Source of the DNA: Bedellia somnulentella
Lineage: Eukaryota > Arthropoda > Insecta > Lepidoptera > Bedelliidae
NCBI GenBank assembly: GCA_963576735.1
Contig: OY755182.1
Span: 4,092,001 to 4,156,000 of the forward strand
Direction: 5' to 3'
Length of the DNA stretch: 64,000 bases
How positions within the stretch are numbered: the stretch's first letter is position 1; every line of letters begins with the position of its first letter. Shown here one piece after another: positions 10,350 through 21,750 of the stretch. The translations under genes were made by a program, and so were the position numbers. A model generated the notes under the pieces. That model was given only the letters and a program-made list of their open reading frames with translations, ran no database searches and had not been told where the DNA came from.

Positions 10350-10612
10350 TATGCCGTGTAGTGTCGTTTTAGAGTAGTACTACCCCATTTCTTCCGGTGG
10401 GTGTAAGTAAGAGGCGACTAACGGTATTGGGGCTTTTAAAGGATTTTTGGGCGATGCGGTTGGAGACCCATCACCAACAACCTTTATTTTTATCATCTTT
10501 TCCCCACTATCATTTCCAAAAGTGGCTGAGGAATTTCTAATTCCTTAGCTCTGGCTACCCCTTCTTGGGATCTATAGCCTATGAGAGTATATGTATATAT
10601 GTATGTATTTTA
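10350..10612 (+). mobile_element. SINE-A, full length
   Basis: Reads from GCCGTGTAGTGTCG through GGTTGGAGACCCATCACC and GCTCTGGCTACCCCTTCTTG to ATATGTATATATGTATGTAT. The GGTTGGAGACC block resembles a degenerate polymerase III B box (GGTTCGANTCC) and CGGCTTAGAATG-type sequence near the start resembles an A box, but the ~90 base spacing is long for a tRNA-derived head. Confidence 0.87.
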
Positions 10613-10839
10613 TGTATAAAATGTTAAGTGAATGTCAGTTAAAGAAATTTGCCAGGATCATTCAAAGTATAGTTTCCGTCTGCCCAAATATAAAATAATC
10701 GCGTGGGTTAATGTATGTCTTAATGTAAGAAATCAAAGTTTTTTATAGGATTGATACTGACAACAATGGTATACTAGAGCAACAGTTTGATTCAAAGTTC
10801 GTGTGAGGAAAAGACGGTAATAGAAAATAGTAGCTTACA

Positions 10840-11088
10840 TAGAATAGCTTAGAATAGCACTACCCAGTTTCTACCTGTAAGTAACTGTAAAATGTGACTA
10901 AGGTTACGGGGGTCTCTTAAGTGATTTTTGGGCGATGTGGTTGGATTCTTGTCACGAACAATTATTTAATTTTACCATCTTTTATCCACCCAACTTACAA
11001 AAGTGGCTAAGGAATTTCTCATCCCAAAGCTCTAACTACCCCTTTTAGCAATTTATAGCAGTGAGTTTATGTATGTATGTATATAGCT
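10840..11088 (+). mobile_element. SINE-A, diverged
   Basis: AATAGCTTAGAATAGCACTA start, GGTTGGATTCTTGTCACG middle, tail TATGTATGTATAT. Several transitions suggest greater age. Confidence 0.8.
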
Positions 11089-11193
11089 TGCATATTCAAT
11101 AAAAAATAGTCAGAGCTTGAGTCGTTTATATTATAACAGATACCATATTGATATGGGAAGCAATGAAACCGCTCTTTAAAGAGAAAAGACTAA

Positions 11194-11330
11194 CGCCCGA
11201 TTTCTGAATTGAGTATTCCAGCTGAGAACAACTTAAGTATCGTTCTGTCGCATTGAAATCTTAACAACTGAATGAGACAAAACGAAACTTAAGTCGTTCT
11301 CAGCTTGAATACTCAATTCAGAAATCGGGC
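11194..11330. mobile_element. Near-palindromic MITE with TAA target duplication
   Basis: CGCCCGATTTCTGAATTGAG on the left is mirrored at the right end, and the match continues for about 63 bp per arm with a few mismatches, leaving only about a dozen unpaired bases. TAA flanks both sides. A TAA/TTA target duplication is typical of PIF/Harbinger elements. There is no coding capacity; the whole element could fold as one hairpin. Confidence 0.75.
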
Positions 11331-11332
11331 GT

Positions 11333-12000
11333 AAGTATTACAGAGTAAAACACTTACCTGCATGAATGTGGTTTCCAGATCACGAGAAGTGCTATAATAC
11401 CTTGTTCTAGAACAATTTATGTACAGAGGGCGACACCATTCCTGTTTTATTGACAAACTTATTGGCTGGGCTACCTGTGTCTTAACTAAATAAAGCGACA
11501 AATATCATTATTATGTATTAACAGGATAAGCAAATATCTATGTACACTAACTAGCAGTATTTTTAAGACGTATCTAACATTTCTAATTGGACTCCATTTA
11601 GAGTTTGCAACATTAATATAAACACATTCGAACAGTATCGAAATCTTTTCCACAAAATAATATTAAGTGAAAGCTTCTTGTGCCATCCATAAATTTTCTA
11701 TCATTTAATACAACGGAATCTTGGATTGACTCCAAAAGTAAAATTAAGCAGAATTATTTTTTTATTCGTTATCGGTCCTAAGGGACCATTTTGCTCGAGA
11801 GCTTTACGGTTGTTCTTATCTCAAACTAAAACTCAATATTTTTAGTAAACGTAAAATCTATTGTCACTTTTTAAACCTAACTTCAGAATTTAAAACTAAT
11901 ATGACATACCGCTGCTTCGGAAGGTGATTGTACGGAGTAGAAGCAGCAAGATCTTTTTATATTTATATTTATATATATATTTAAACACCCACACATATAC
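11333..12000. other. No recognisable gene; AT microsatellite at the end
   Basis: Unique-looking DNA to about 11,940, then a TATATTTATATT-type run and CA-rich stretch to 12,015. Confidence 0.45.
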
Positions 12001-12009
12001 ACTCACACA

Positions 12010-12247
12010 ATACACATTTGTTGGTATAGTAGTAATTAAAACTTGATTTATAATTTTTATTTTTAATTTTGTTTGTTAGTTATAGTTGTAATTTAATTTT
12101 AATTTTCTGTATGTTTTAATAGTTTTGAGTTAAAATCTGTATGCCAATCATGTAAGGTCACCTGCAATACAGGATTTTACCTAGTGTGGGGACCGTTGAT
12201 ACTCGTTGATGTAAATTTTGATAAAAATAAATGATTTGATTTGATTT
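12010..12247 (+). mobile_element. LINE 3' untranslated end (jockey/CR1 type)
   Basis: CTGTATGCCAATCATGTAAG, CCTAGTGTGGGGACCGTTGA, AAATAAATGATTTGATTTGA: the layout and wording of a lepidopteran LINE 3' end with AATAAA and a (TTTGA) tail. The element is 5' truncated with no coding part left. Confidence 0.6.
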
Positions 12248-13155
12248 TGATATTAATACTTTTTCGGACAGAAAAGAAATATATTCAATTATTTTTTTCA
12301 TTTACAGATTTACAGTATTTCTATAAAATTGAACCAACGCTAGTTTTACATAATAATATCATATTTTCCATGACCAAATTACGTGTCCATCACATTACGT
12401 GTCACAGTAAGACTATCCTCACAAGACAATTTATTCCTAGGAATAACGAGAGAAGACTCATATCTACATAGAAGGAGCCATGAACGCGTCAGGTCCTTAT
12501 AGTTTGAAAAATCATTACCACTATAGAGGAGTTTCCTTTATAGTATTTTTAAGTATCTCATCGGCATGGCCAAAATTTTGTTACTATTTCTCCAAATCGT
12601 AATATTAAAGTAACCGAGCCACTGTGGTAAAACCTAACCAGTTAAACCTTAGATTTACAAACAAACGGATATTTACATATATACATTAAACGTGGTTAAA
12701 ATGTCACAAAGAAGCTTTTATATATTTGTGTCTAAAATATAATCAAACAGAAAAAATATATACAATCAGACATTCTGATTTATATTTGTTCCCTGAAAAA
12801 TTATCAGAGCAAACTTGATGTCTAAAAATCCACGTTTTTGTTGAGTATTTTTAATAATATACATTGTCCATAAAGTATAGTATTGTTGTAGTATCGTTCA
12901 AACGAAACTTAAATTTCTTTCTAACAGTTTAGAAAAATTAACGTAAAAATGTACAGTCTTATAATATCCATACTTAAATTTATGTTGATAGCGTGTCTGA
13001 TAAAACTTAGTAAGGTAGAAGGTACCGAGTAAATTGCTGTTCAGCCCTTCCGGAGTTCAGCTGAAAATTTCATATACATCCGATAAATGCTTTAGATACT
13101 ATGCTGCATATTCTATTACATAGCATGTATCAGTAACGCGGTAAATCTTTACAGG
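12248..13155. other. No recognisable feature
   Basis: About 900 bp of AT-rich DNA. A 76-codon plus-strand frame at 12,241 has no recognisable motif and overlaps the LINE tail, so it is not called. Confidence 0.45.
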
Positions 13156-13156
13156 G

Positions 13157-13425
13157 TTCGTAAATGTACTACGTACATACGTACATATGCTTACGGCTAT
13201 AAATCCCTAAAAGGGGTAGCTAGAGCTTCAGAATCAGAAAATTCTTCAGTTTTGAAAGTTTAAAGCGGGGACAATATTGTTAAATAAATGTTACGGTGAC
13301 GGGTCTCCAACCGCATCGCCTAAAAATCAATTAAAAAGCCCCAATACCCTTAGTCGCCTTTTACAATCACCCATGGAAAGAAGTGGGGTAGTGTTATTCT
13401 TAGCCGGCACCGCCACTTGTAGTAA
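13157..13425 (-). mobile_element. SINE-A copy
   Basis: GTACATATGCTTACGGCTAT to TTCTTAGCCGGCACC, with ACAATCACCCATGG in the 5' block (GTGATTG subfamily). Confidence 0.8.
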
Positions 13426-13427
13426 TA

Positions 13428-13640
13428 CTTTAGAATATCCTATGAAATTTATTTTGCTTGCGATCGATGCACGAACTTTTCGTACACGGGGTGCAGGCCT
13501 ATCCCTACTTTGATATATACTGTCACACGACTAAGTTAACACAGAGCCCTATTCCCAGGCTTCCATCAAGATGTGGGTTTGAACTTGTGTCTCTCCGCAT
13601 CAGAGTCTTTTTTCAAAGACATGATCATTGCTCAGTATAT
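13428..13640 (-). mobile_element. SINE-B fragment, old
   Basis: TTTTGCTTGCGATCG, CGTACACGGGGTGCAGGCCT, GTCACACGACTAAGTTAAC and CAAGATGTGGGTTTGAACTT survive in antisense order. Adjacent to the SINE-A copy with almost no gap. Confidence 0.55.
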
Positions 13641-13788
13641 GACAACGGTATTACACTTATTATTTAAAGTTATAAATTACTAAGGTAACAAATAAAAAAA
13701 ACAAGAACATACTTAATCAATCAACAAATTATTTTGCTTACCTAACCCACAAACTTATTTCTTTTTTTTTAATTTATTACTAAATAAT
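13641..13788. other. No recognisable feature
   Basis: AT-rich spacer with short A and T runs. Confidence 0.4.
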
Positions 13789-13789
13789 A

Positions 13790-14042
13790 TAGCTGTGTAG
13801 TGTCGGCTTAGAATAACACTACCCCATTTCTGCCGGTGGGTGTACGTAAGAGACGACTAACGGTATAAGGGCTTTTAAGGGATTTTTGGGCGATCCGGTT
13901 GGAGACCCATCATCAACAACCTTTATTTTACCATCTTTTCCCCACTCAACTTTCCAAAAGTGGCTGAGGAATTTCTAGTTTATTAGCTCTGGGTACCCCT
14001 TCTAGGGATTTTAGCCGTGAGTATATATATGTATGTATGTAC
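13790..14042 (+). mobile_element. SINE-A, full length
   Basis: GCTGTGTAGTGTCGGCTTAG to TATATATGTATGTATGTA with all blocks present and few differences from the 14.8 kb copy. Confidence 0.87.
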
Positions 14043-14127
14043 TAAATAATTTAAATGAATAAACATTAACAACTACAAACTTACATGTACCACTTTGCAC
14101 TTATATTTTTATTGATTAAGCGTTACT

Positions 14128-14328
14128 TGATTAGTTGTACTTAGTCATGTGACAGTGTATTCGTCACGCGATAGGCCTGCCCCCTATCACGTGAGTACAC
14201 TGTCCATGCAAAACGTGGGTACTCTGAACACCAGGTGACAAAGTCACGTGATGTTCAGAAGTATTAGTACCTCTGCCAACCCCTTCGGGGATATTCGGCG
14301 TGAACGTTTATGTTTATGTTTATTAATA
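14128..14328 (+). mobile_element. SINE-B, head-less
   Basis: Begins at GTTGTACTTAGTCATGTGAC and runs through CGATAGGCCTGCCCCCTATC, AAAACGTGGGTACTCTGAAC and CCTCTGCCAACCCCTTCGGG to ATTCGGCGTGAACGTTTATG. 5' truncation is as expected for LINE-driven copying. The ACCCCTTCGGGGAT hairpin is intact. Confidence 0.87.
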
Positions 14329-14444
14329 ATATATATTTTAATTCGCAACATTATTACAGTGTTTCAGTAATAAAGTGATTTTACCATATTTCCGAAAACA
14401 GTTTTGATTAAAAGTAAGAGTACAAAAAAGATATGTATGCTTTA

Positions 14445-14771
14445 TTATAAGATAAATAAAATATATAAAATGCGTAGCTGAGATATAATCCCTTTTGATA
14501 TATTAATCCATTTGTAGAAACGCGCTGCCAGTACCCATGAGCGCACTACATAGAAACGCTGACAGTGCCAGAACATTCCACAGCAACATATTACCAAGCA
14601 ATGTACGTCACACTCGTCATCAAGACTCGCCATACAAATCCTACATCGCGGTTGCGAAGTTTCTAAAATACTTACACTTAGAATATATACAAGTTCTAAC
14701 TTAATACAGTTGGACCGCAGGCCCCAGGCATACCAGCATCTGGCGCAAGATCTTCCCTTTCCTCCACACAT
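14445..14771 (-). pseudogene. Possible decayed RING-CH (MARCH-like) exon
   Basis: A 108-codon minus-strand frame contains TSQPRCRICMASLDDE, which resembles the opening of a RING-CH finger (CxxC after a short hydrophilic lead). A possible splice acceptor (TATTTTAG) precedes it. The following zinc ligands do not appear in this frame. In the next frame a C.GT...L-like stretch appears, suggesting a frameshift. The ten or so bases ATCCTACATCGCGG also occur in the type 2 Helitron, so a transposed fragment is possible. The case rests on one motif and could be chance. Confidence 0.2.
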
Positions 14772-14804
14772 CTAAATTGAATTTTTTCTTTGATCTTTGC
14801 TGTT

Positions 14805-15055
14805 TACGAGTAGTGTCGGCTTAGAATAACACTACCCCATTTCTGCCGGTGGGTTGAGTAAGAGGCGACTAACGGTGTTGGGGCTTTAAGGGGTTTTTGG
14901 GCGATGCGGTTGGAGACCCATCACCAACAACCTTTATTCTACCATCTTCTCCCCACTCAACTTCCAAAAGTGGCTGAGGAATTTATAATTTCTTAGCTCT
15001 GGCTACCCCTTCTAGGGAAATCTAGCCGTGAGTATATGTATGTATGTATGTATGT
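14805..15055 (+). mobile_element. SINE-A, full length
   Basis: GTAGTGTCGGCTTAGAATAA to GTGAGTATATG plus (TATG)4; close to consensus with one deletion in the GGGTGTACG block. Confidence 0.87.
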
Positions 15056-15665
15056 TCTTTGATCTGTGTGTGTGATTGAATTCGATATACTTTTTTTTAT
15101 TACATATAACAATAATAGCACAGTTTTTGTTGAACATTACATTGAAAATTCCCTTCATTTTAAATGATTCCAAACGACCTTTATAAAACTTTTTGCACAG
15201 ACCATCAAACACAATGTAACATCTAATAAACAATCATAAACATATTTTTTAATATTGCACTCGTTAAATTTAAAAAGCCTTTTACACGGGTTTATGGCGC
15301 TAACAGTGTGCTCGCTTTAAGCAGTAATACATTTTTTACGGAAATTATAGGGGATTTCAAGCGTAATTTTGTTTAAACAATACATTATATTTACGCTTGT
15401 GAAAAATCCTCACCTTATAAATATTATAAACTGGTCTCGTTTATGTGATTTTCGTTATTCTAGAATAGATTCGGAAAATTATACTTTAATCTGTTTTAAT
15501 TCATTTGTATGATTTTTAATTAAGTTAATACAAGTTATTTCCAACCTTTTTTTGAATAGGAAAATTATATGGTTATAAATCAATACTAATCGCCCTCAAT
15601 AATGAGAATGTTTGCAAAACCCAGGAACTAAAAGTAAAAGAAGGCTTATTACCCCCTTGATCCAA
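15056..15665. other. No recognisable feature
   Basis: AT-rich DNA. The 73-codon minus frame extends from the SINE-A tail and is not a gene candidate. Confidence 0.45.
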
Positions 15666-15667
15666 CC

Positions 15668-15868
15668 CATGACATTGTCACCTGGTGTTCAGAGTACCTA
15701 CGTTTTGCTTGGACTGTGTACTCACTCGATAGGTGGCAGGCCTATCGCCGTTTTGAACGAATACACGGTTACACCATGCTAAATTAACAACACACATGTC
15801 TTTAGAAAAGAAAAATTGGTGTAGGCCTTACTCGGGGGTTTGAAACCTTATCGTTTGCACGATAAACG
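15668..15868 (-). mobile_element. SINE-B copy
   Basis: CATTGTCACCTGGTGTTCAG, TGTACTCACTCGATAGGTGG, GCCTATCGCCGTTTTGAACG, AAATTGGTGTAGGCC and TCGTTTGCACGATAA. The central core is deleted and the head is partly lost. Confidence 0.78.
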
Positions 15869-16600
15869 GTAACATAAACGACATGACGAGTTGTATACTA
15901 TAATACACTCGCGGTAACTATTAAAATTATTACTTTTCCTGGAACATACAAACTTATGTGAAACCAACAAACTAAATCTGAATAAAAAACAAAATATCAT
16001 CATAATGGCGCTACTTTTAATTTAACTTTCACTAATGGCTTCAATTAATCATGTCTCGGAAACCAAAGTCAGCGTGCGTTGCTTACTTTTATATTAATTA
16101 GCTTTATATTTTTCTTAGTCTCGTTATATTATGGTTTTTATGCAAATATCTTTCGGAAGGTTTTTTTTATTATATTTTGGAATCCTGAAATTTTAGAGAA
16201 TACTATAACACCAATAAGACTAGTTTTTTAGAGTTTTAGAGGATTTAGTTGCAGAAGTACAATTTTAATACTTGTTTTTATAAACATTTTAGAAAATATT
16301 CTACATATTTTGTATTGCATGATTGTGGAACTTATAATATGCAATATATTGTTTTAGGTTTACATGAACCCAAACAACCAAAAAATGATTATTATTTTAA
16401 ATAAAAATTTTGTTACTATTTATCTTTATATATTATTTCTGTAAGCCTCTTTCTTGCCCGGAAGCCTGTGACGCGATGAGTTAAGCTAGAAATTTGGTTC
16501 AGGTATCGTTTTGTACAGTTCGTGGCCATGGTGTGCACAAAATTCAGACATCTGATGTAACTGGATTAAGTTAATTGTTACAGAATTTCAAAGTTTCGAT
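15869..16600. other. No recognisable feature
   Basis: AT-rich DNA, nothing recognised. Confidence 0.45.
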
Positions 16601-16629
16601 TTTGGCCCATAGACTTTGCTTGAGTGTCA

Positions 16630-16809
16630 TAAGCGCGCGCAAACTTTAGTCGATTAGAGATGCGCTGTGATTGGTCGGATTTTTTTCAAACCGGCCAATC
16701 AGAAAAAATCACTAGAAATTCAAAAGAGCTGCGCTGTGATTGGTCGGAAAATTTCAAAATAAACTCATTTTATTGGACGCGACGTAGTCGCGCCAGAGTT
16801 ACCCACTAG
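16630..16809 (+). mobile_element. Helitron 3' end, third type
   Basis: Two GCTGTGATTGGTCGG direct repeats with an inverted GGCCAATCAG between them, then GCGACGTAGTCGC (perfect hairpin) and CCCACTAG followed by T. This is a Helitron terminus; the 5' TC end could not be placed. The repeated ATTGG/CCAAT motifs could bind CCAAT-box factors. Confidence 0.6.
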
Positions 16810-16937
16810 TAATATCTTATTAGACCTTTAGCTCCAAAAAAGACAAAGATCTATATTTTCAGGACAGTAAAAAGGAGAGCCCAATAAAAATAATGCAACT
16901 CCCTTGTAATTTACCAACATATTATATTCACCCGTAA

Positions 16938-16993
16938 GCCTAGCTCTGGCTACCCCTTTTTGTGATTCCTGGCTGTGAGTATATGTATGTATT
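16938..16993 (+). mobile_element. SINE-A tail fragment
   Basis: CTAGCTCTGGCTACCCCTTT to GGCTGTGAGTATATGTATGT; about 55 bp of the shared 3' end only. Confidence 0.75.
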
Positions 16994-17052
16994 CTAATAA
17001 TGATGTTTCTGATTTCCAACAGCCGACCAACATAGCATTCGCTTCAATTTAA

Positions 17053-17845
17053 CCTTCCAGCAGTCGCACCATTACGCTACACTTAAGCAGTCACGCGCGG
17101 TCTGTGATTCCGCAATTTTACGTGTCTAGTTTGAGAAAAAGGACATAAAATTCATGAAAAGAGAGTAGCATATGATGAAAAGACGTCTTTTACCTGCATA
17201 TCTAGTAATAAAAAAAGCATAAGTTCTTCTTTGTTTTTTTATTTGAATACAATAATTAAAAGACCTTCATAGACTAAAATTTTTAGCATAACACATAATT
17301 TAAACTTTTTTAAATCAACAAAATATAAAACAAAATGATATTTTCTTTTTCAATGTTAATTATTATAACTACACTTTAATTATAACAGAGGTCAATCAAC
17401 ATTATCGTCAATTATACAATGTAATAGGAACTCTAAAATCACATTAATTTCTTTAATACTTTTTTTATGACACATTCTAGATATTTGTATTGAATCCAAT
17501 AAAACAAAATCTATCAACTATTAAGGCATAGTACAATAATCTAATCATCGTCAGTATCCATAATATAATCTTTTGGAAATGCACATTCTTGACATTGGCA
17601 CATTGGATTCAACTAAATTCCTTTTAATTTTTCGTAACACAAATAGTCGCACGCGTAATCTGGGACCGCAAACACAAATAAACACGCACATGCACCCTTG
17701 CAGCATATGCCGCAGGGCTACTAAGGTAGTACCTCACCCCCCCGAGGATATCATGAAAGCGCGATCGTCTATTGTTTATAGTTTAAGTAAAAATACTAAA
17801 ATTATTTCGCTTCGGTCTCACAGACCGCGCGCGACCACTGGAAGG
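17053..17845 (-). mobile_element. piggyBac-like element with TTAA sites
   Basis: TTAA occurs at 17,049-17,052 and 17,846-17,849. Left end CCTTCCAGCAGTCGC and right end (reverse complement) CCTTCCAGTGGTCGC match, and CGCGCGGTCTGTGA is present internally at both ends at different distances: directly next to the terminal repeat on the right, about 30 bp in on the left. Asymmetric terminal plus subterminal repeats with a TTAA target are the piggyBac arrangement. At 793 bp it is far too short for a working transposase. Confidence 0.78.
17548..17740 (-). pseudogene. piggyBac transposase C-terminal remnant
   Basis: On the minus strand, a frame ending near 17,550 reads MCQCQECAFPKDY and then a short acidic end before the stop, preceded by a Cys-rich stretch (CGICCKGACAC) with an in-frame stop between. 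Spaced cysteines followed by the C-terminus resemble the cysteine-rich tail that piggyBac transposases use to bind their terminal repeats. The DDE catalytic core is missing. A 100-codon plus-strand frame at 17,573 is the antisense shadow of this region. Confidence 0.45.
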
Positions 17846-17849
17846 TTAA

Positions 17850-19220
17850 CTGAATATACCCTAAAATGTAATTAAAAATAACAATTTTGTGCCAAACTCG
17901 ATATACCTACTCTGATCTGAACGTATACTTACTGAGGCAGAAGCAAATATAGAGTTGAATATATATCTCAGAAATTATGAAATTACAGAACTCTAGATAC
18001 AGCTACATGCGGCTGTATAAATATGTATTAAAAAAGTAATATAAGTATTAACAATAAATACACAGGATTAATGTATAAAATAAATTATGATTAATATTAA
18101 TGTCACGTTTTGTATATTCTTGAAGGTTAACCTAAGAACTCTATTTTCTTAATTATAATTATAGTAACTTAATAGAAGCAATGAAAAACAGTTTAACTTT
18201 TACAATCACAAAATATGAGAGCGTAATAACGTTTTGAACTCTTTTACTTTCAGTAAAGGAAGCAAAACATTACCATCCTCATATTTCTTTTAGTTAAGAT
18301 CATAAAAAAGCAACACTTTTTATGTGCAAACTTTCGAGCTTGAACAAGTACATATCTTGAAGAAACCCCACTAGAAAATATTAATATGTATTCAAAATCA
18401 TAATATCTTTTCTGTTTTGTCCTTTTCCGTTACCCTTTGCTGGAAAGAGATAGACAAAAGCAGAGATATTTCCTTGAATCGAGCTCAAATGTTTTAAAGA
18501 CTAATAGTACGATGGCAAAGTGTTTCGTTTAGATATAACACGAAGAGTTTTAGTCTTCAACAATTAATATAATGGACTAGTCATTTTATACTTTAAACTT
18601 AACAACCTTATTAATTACTATAAATATAATAAAATGATTATAATAAATGTAAAACAACATTTTATAGGAGTCAAAAAAACGGTTACAGAGGATTTATACG
18701 TAAAATGAATTTAAAATTCGAGATAAATATGATTGAGACTTTAATAAACAAGAAATGTTTTTAACATGATCTATATCTTATAAATTTTCAAACAAATTAG
18801 TAATATCTGTTGCCTCAACCGCTGCAAACAAAACGCATAGGAAAAGATGGGTAGTGCCTTTATTCAAATTACTACACAGTTTCAACAACTTCTATAGATC
18901 TTATTAATATTTGCCTCAGAATAATATGATTATGGGTCCATTCAAATGAAGACTCCATGTCTTTAGTGCTCTTTCTCTAATTGCAGACAAAAAAAACAGG
19001 TGTAAAACAATCCCTAAAATGTGAAGATATTTTATAACTTCTCAAAAACAAGACACTTTTATGAAAGCTTTTAGACTACAATAGGTCATTTCGGTAAGGT
19101 TCTAAGACTATCGAAGTTCAATGAATATTCACTCTTAACATTATTAGTTCACATCTGTGCTTGATTTTTATACTTGAGTTTTAGTGTTTAGCTATTTAGC
19201 TAAATATTCAAGTGATTACT
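17850..19220. other. No recognisable feature
   Basis: About 1.4 kb of AT-rich DNA, one of the longest stretches with no recognised repeat, so possibly host unique sequence. No frame with coding character was found. Confidence 0.5.
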
Positions 19221-19221
19221 A

Positions 19222-19408
19222 ACTAACTAACGGTACTGGGGCTTTTAAAGGACTTTTGGGCGATGCGGTTGGAGACCCATCACCAACAACCTTTATATCG
19301 CCATTTTTACCCCACGCAACTTCCAAAAGTGGCTAAGGAGTTTTTAATTCCCAAGTTCTGGCTACCCCTTCAAGGGATTTATAGCCGTGAGTATTTGTAA
19401 ATATGTAT
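19222..19408 (+). mobile_element. SINE-A, 5' truncated
   Basis: Starts at ACTAACTAACGGTACTGGGG and runs to ATAGCCGTGAGTATTTG; the first 60 or so bases of the family are missing. Confidence 0.82.
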
Positions 19409-20665
19409 CATTTTCAGTTTTTAATCTATTGGCTAGTATTATATATTATAAAATATTGTTTTCAATCATTTAGATCCTTAAAAAAATAGGATTTAGCTAA
19501 AAGATAATGGAACGGAATACATTAGGTATGTTATTTGATAAGCATATTTTTAATATGTTAACATTATAATCAAAACTATGATAACATCTATCATCTTTAC
19601 ATAAAAAGCAAAACTGTCAGACTGACTTAGTAATGAAAGCACAACCAAAATGAATATACATAGAAACTTGAATTTTGGTTTAGAGTTCCTACATACGTTA
19701 GTCCTGACATTCTCGAATCTATCTCTTTCCCTATTCCATACCATCTTCCGAGACATCCCATTAAGAAACTATTTCGTGGCCCTCAATCTCGCACAAACCT
19801 AGGAACCCATTCTCCAATTAATAGGATATGCGACCTTTATAACATGTACAACCACAAATTAGACATTGACATCTTTCATGACTCCTTTAGTTTGTTTAAG
19901 AAAAAAAATTGTCAGAAATACTAATAATTGCCATGTTAATTTTGTTAATCCTGTTTTGCATCGCTAGTTTTAACTTTGTTATAATTTTTTTTTCATGTTT
20001 TATATATTGTTACAGTATAATTCGGTATGCAAAGTTTTTTTTTGTATTTAATAAATATTTTTATTCGATAGTAAACACGAAAATAAAAGACTAATTTGAA
20101 TATTTTCCATCTAAAATGAGTAATTGTAAAGTTATGATTTTTTAAAGATTGTTCAACTTTTGTACTTAATGACGTCATCGATCGATAAAATCACGTAGCG
20201 ACATGCAAATGAAGCGAAATGTTTTATGAAAATGTTGCTGATTGCAAAACATATTACGAATTTGTGATGTCAAATGAAATTATTACGATATTATACTAAA
20301 CAAACCTATGATTTTCGATATTTTATTGATAAACTGAAAACCGTATGTCTTTGAAACAACATTGAAGGTCAAACACTGTTACAGTTTTTTGATAAAATAA
20401 CAGTCATCTTAGCTTCAATTGATATAATTTCAAGAAAATATTGTTTATAACCATAATATATCGAAATGTTTTTGTAATCAGCATCAATTTAGTAAAACTT
20501 TGCATAACGAATTATATGTTTAGTCAGTGTTGTCGTTAAGGTAATATAATTAAACAATGTTGTGTACGCCTTTAAGGGTTTTCTCAACTAAATTTTAATT
20601 AATGTAAAATTAACAACTATTATCTCTGTTGTGTTAACTACCGGTGTGACTTATTTAAATAAATA
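19409..20665. other. No recognisable feature
   Basis: AT-rich, with poly-T stretches near 19,990 and 20,035. Overlapping short frames on both strands are compositional artefacts. Confidence 0.45.
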
Positions 20666-20667
20666 AA

Positions 20668-20900
20668 TAAATACATACATAGACTCACGGCCATAAATCC
20701 TTGAAAGGGGTAGCCAGAGCTTCAAAGCTAGATACTTGGATAGCTTGGAAGTTGATAGAGCACAAGATGGTAGAAATAAAGTATAGTTAGTGATGGGTCT
20801 CCAACCACATCGCCCATACAAATAGCCCCATATCGTTATTCGCCTCTTACGACACCCGTGTGGAGAATGGGTAGTGAGCTGTTCTAAGCTGGCACTTAGA
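20668..20900 (-). mobile_element. SINE-A copy
   Basis: ATACATACATAGACTCACGG to TTCTAAGCTGGCAC. GACACCCGTG places it in the CGGGTGT subfamily; a 30 bp deletion lies before the AGCCCCATATC block. Confidence 0.8.
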
Positions 20901-20938
20901 AGTACTAAGAAGAAACACTCCCTGATTAGCGTTACATC

Positions 20939-21168
20939 TACATAACATAAACATAAACATAAACGTTCACGCCGAATATTCCCGAAGGGGTTGGCAGAGG
21001 TACTAATACTTCTGAACATCACGTGACTTTATCACCTGGTGTTCAGAGTACCCACGTTTTGCATGGACAGTGTACTCACGTGATAGGGGGCAGGCCTATC
21101 GCCGTTTTGTACGAATACACTGTCACATGACTAAGTACAACTCAGACATGTGGGTTTCCTCACGTTAC
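20939..21168 (-). mobile_element. SINE-B, interrupted by a Helitron
   Basis: From the tail ACATAAACATAAACGTTCAC through CACGTGACTTTATCACCTGG to GTGGGTTTCCTCACGTTA, where a Helitron starts. The head half is not found on the far side, so it was lost or lies beyond unrecognised decay. Confidence 0.85.
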
Positions 21169-21169
21169 A

Positions 21170-21583
21170 TCTATACTAATATTATAAAGCTGAAGAGTTT
21201 GTTTGTTTGAACACTAGGATCTCAGGAACTACACAATCAAATTGAAAAATTATTTTTGTGTTGGATAGTCCATTTATTGAGGAAGGTTTTAGGCTATATA
21301 TCATCACGCTGCGACCAACAGGAGCAAACTATCAGCGAATAATGTTGCAAAAACGGGGATAATTATTCATACTAAGGCTTCCGTTGTGTGCGCTGCGTAA
21401 ACGGTTTAAGTTACCCAAAAAAAATGTATTAAAGAATTATTTCTCTTTAAATGATCTAAAAAAATGCCCGCGACAGTATATGTCTAACTTTTAAGTTTCA
21501 CTTACTATAACCATTTTTATGGTAAATAAATTTGGTCGAATTTAATGCATAATTGCCATAATGTTTTATCAACATAATATTAA
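21170..21583 (+). mobile_element. Helitron 5' part, fourth type
   Basis: TCTATACTAATATTATAAAG after an A, then GGATCTCAGGAACTACACAA, CGACCAACAGGAGC and GCGCTGCGTAAACGG, wording common in lepidopteran non-autonomous Helitrons. The second Helitron at 21,584 interrupts it at an A/T site. The 3' CTAG end was not located. Confidence 0.65.
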
Positions 21584-21708
21584 TCTTCTTCTATACTTAT
21601 AATAAATCTGTAGAGAGGTCAATTCTGTACATGAAATATATTTTCAAAATAACTATCAGGTTGTGATTAGGGATCGATACTGATGCCAAAAATGTAAACA
21701 GTAAAATT

Positions 21709-21750
<42 letters not shown>

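Noticed and set aside
17573..17875. 100-codon plus-strand frame with two CxxC-like pairs
   Set aside because: It lies antisense to the piggyBac remnant and runs through that element's end.
19409..20665. Short overlapping frames around 19.9-20.2 kb
   Set aside because: Low-complexity Ile/Phe/Tyr-rich translations of AT-rich DNA on both strands.
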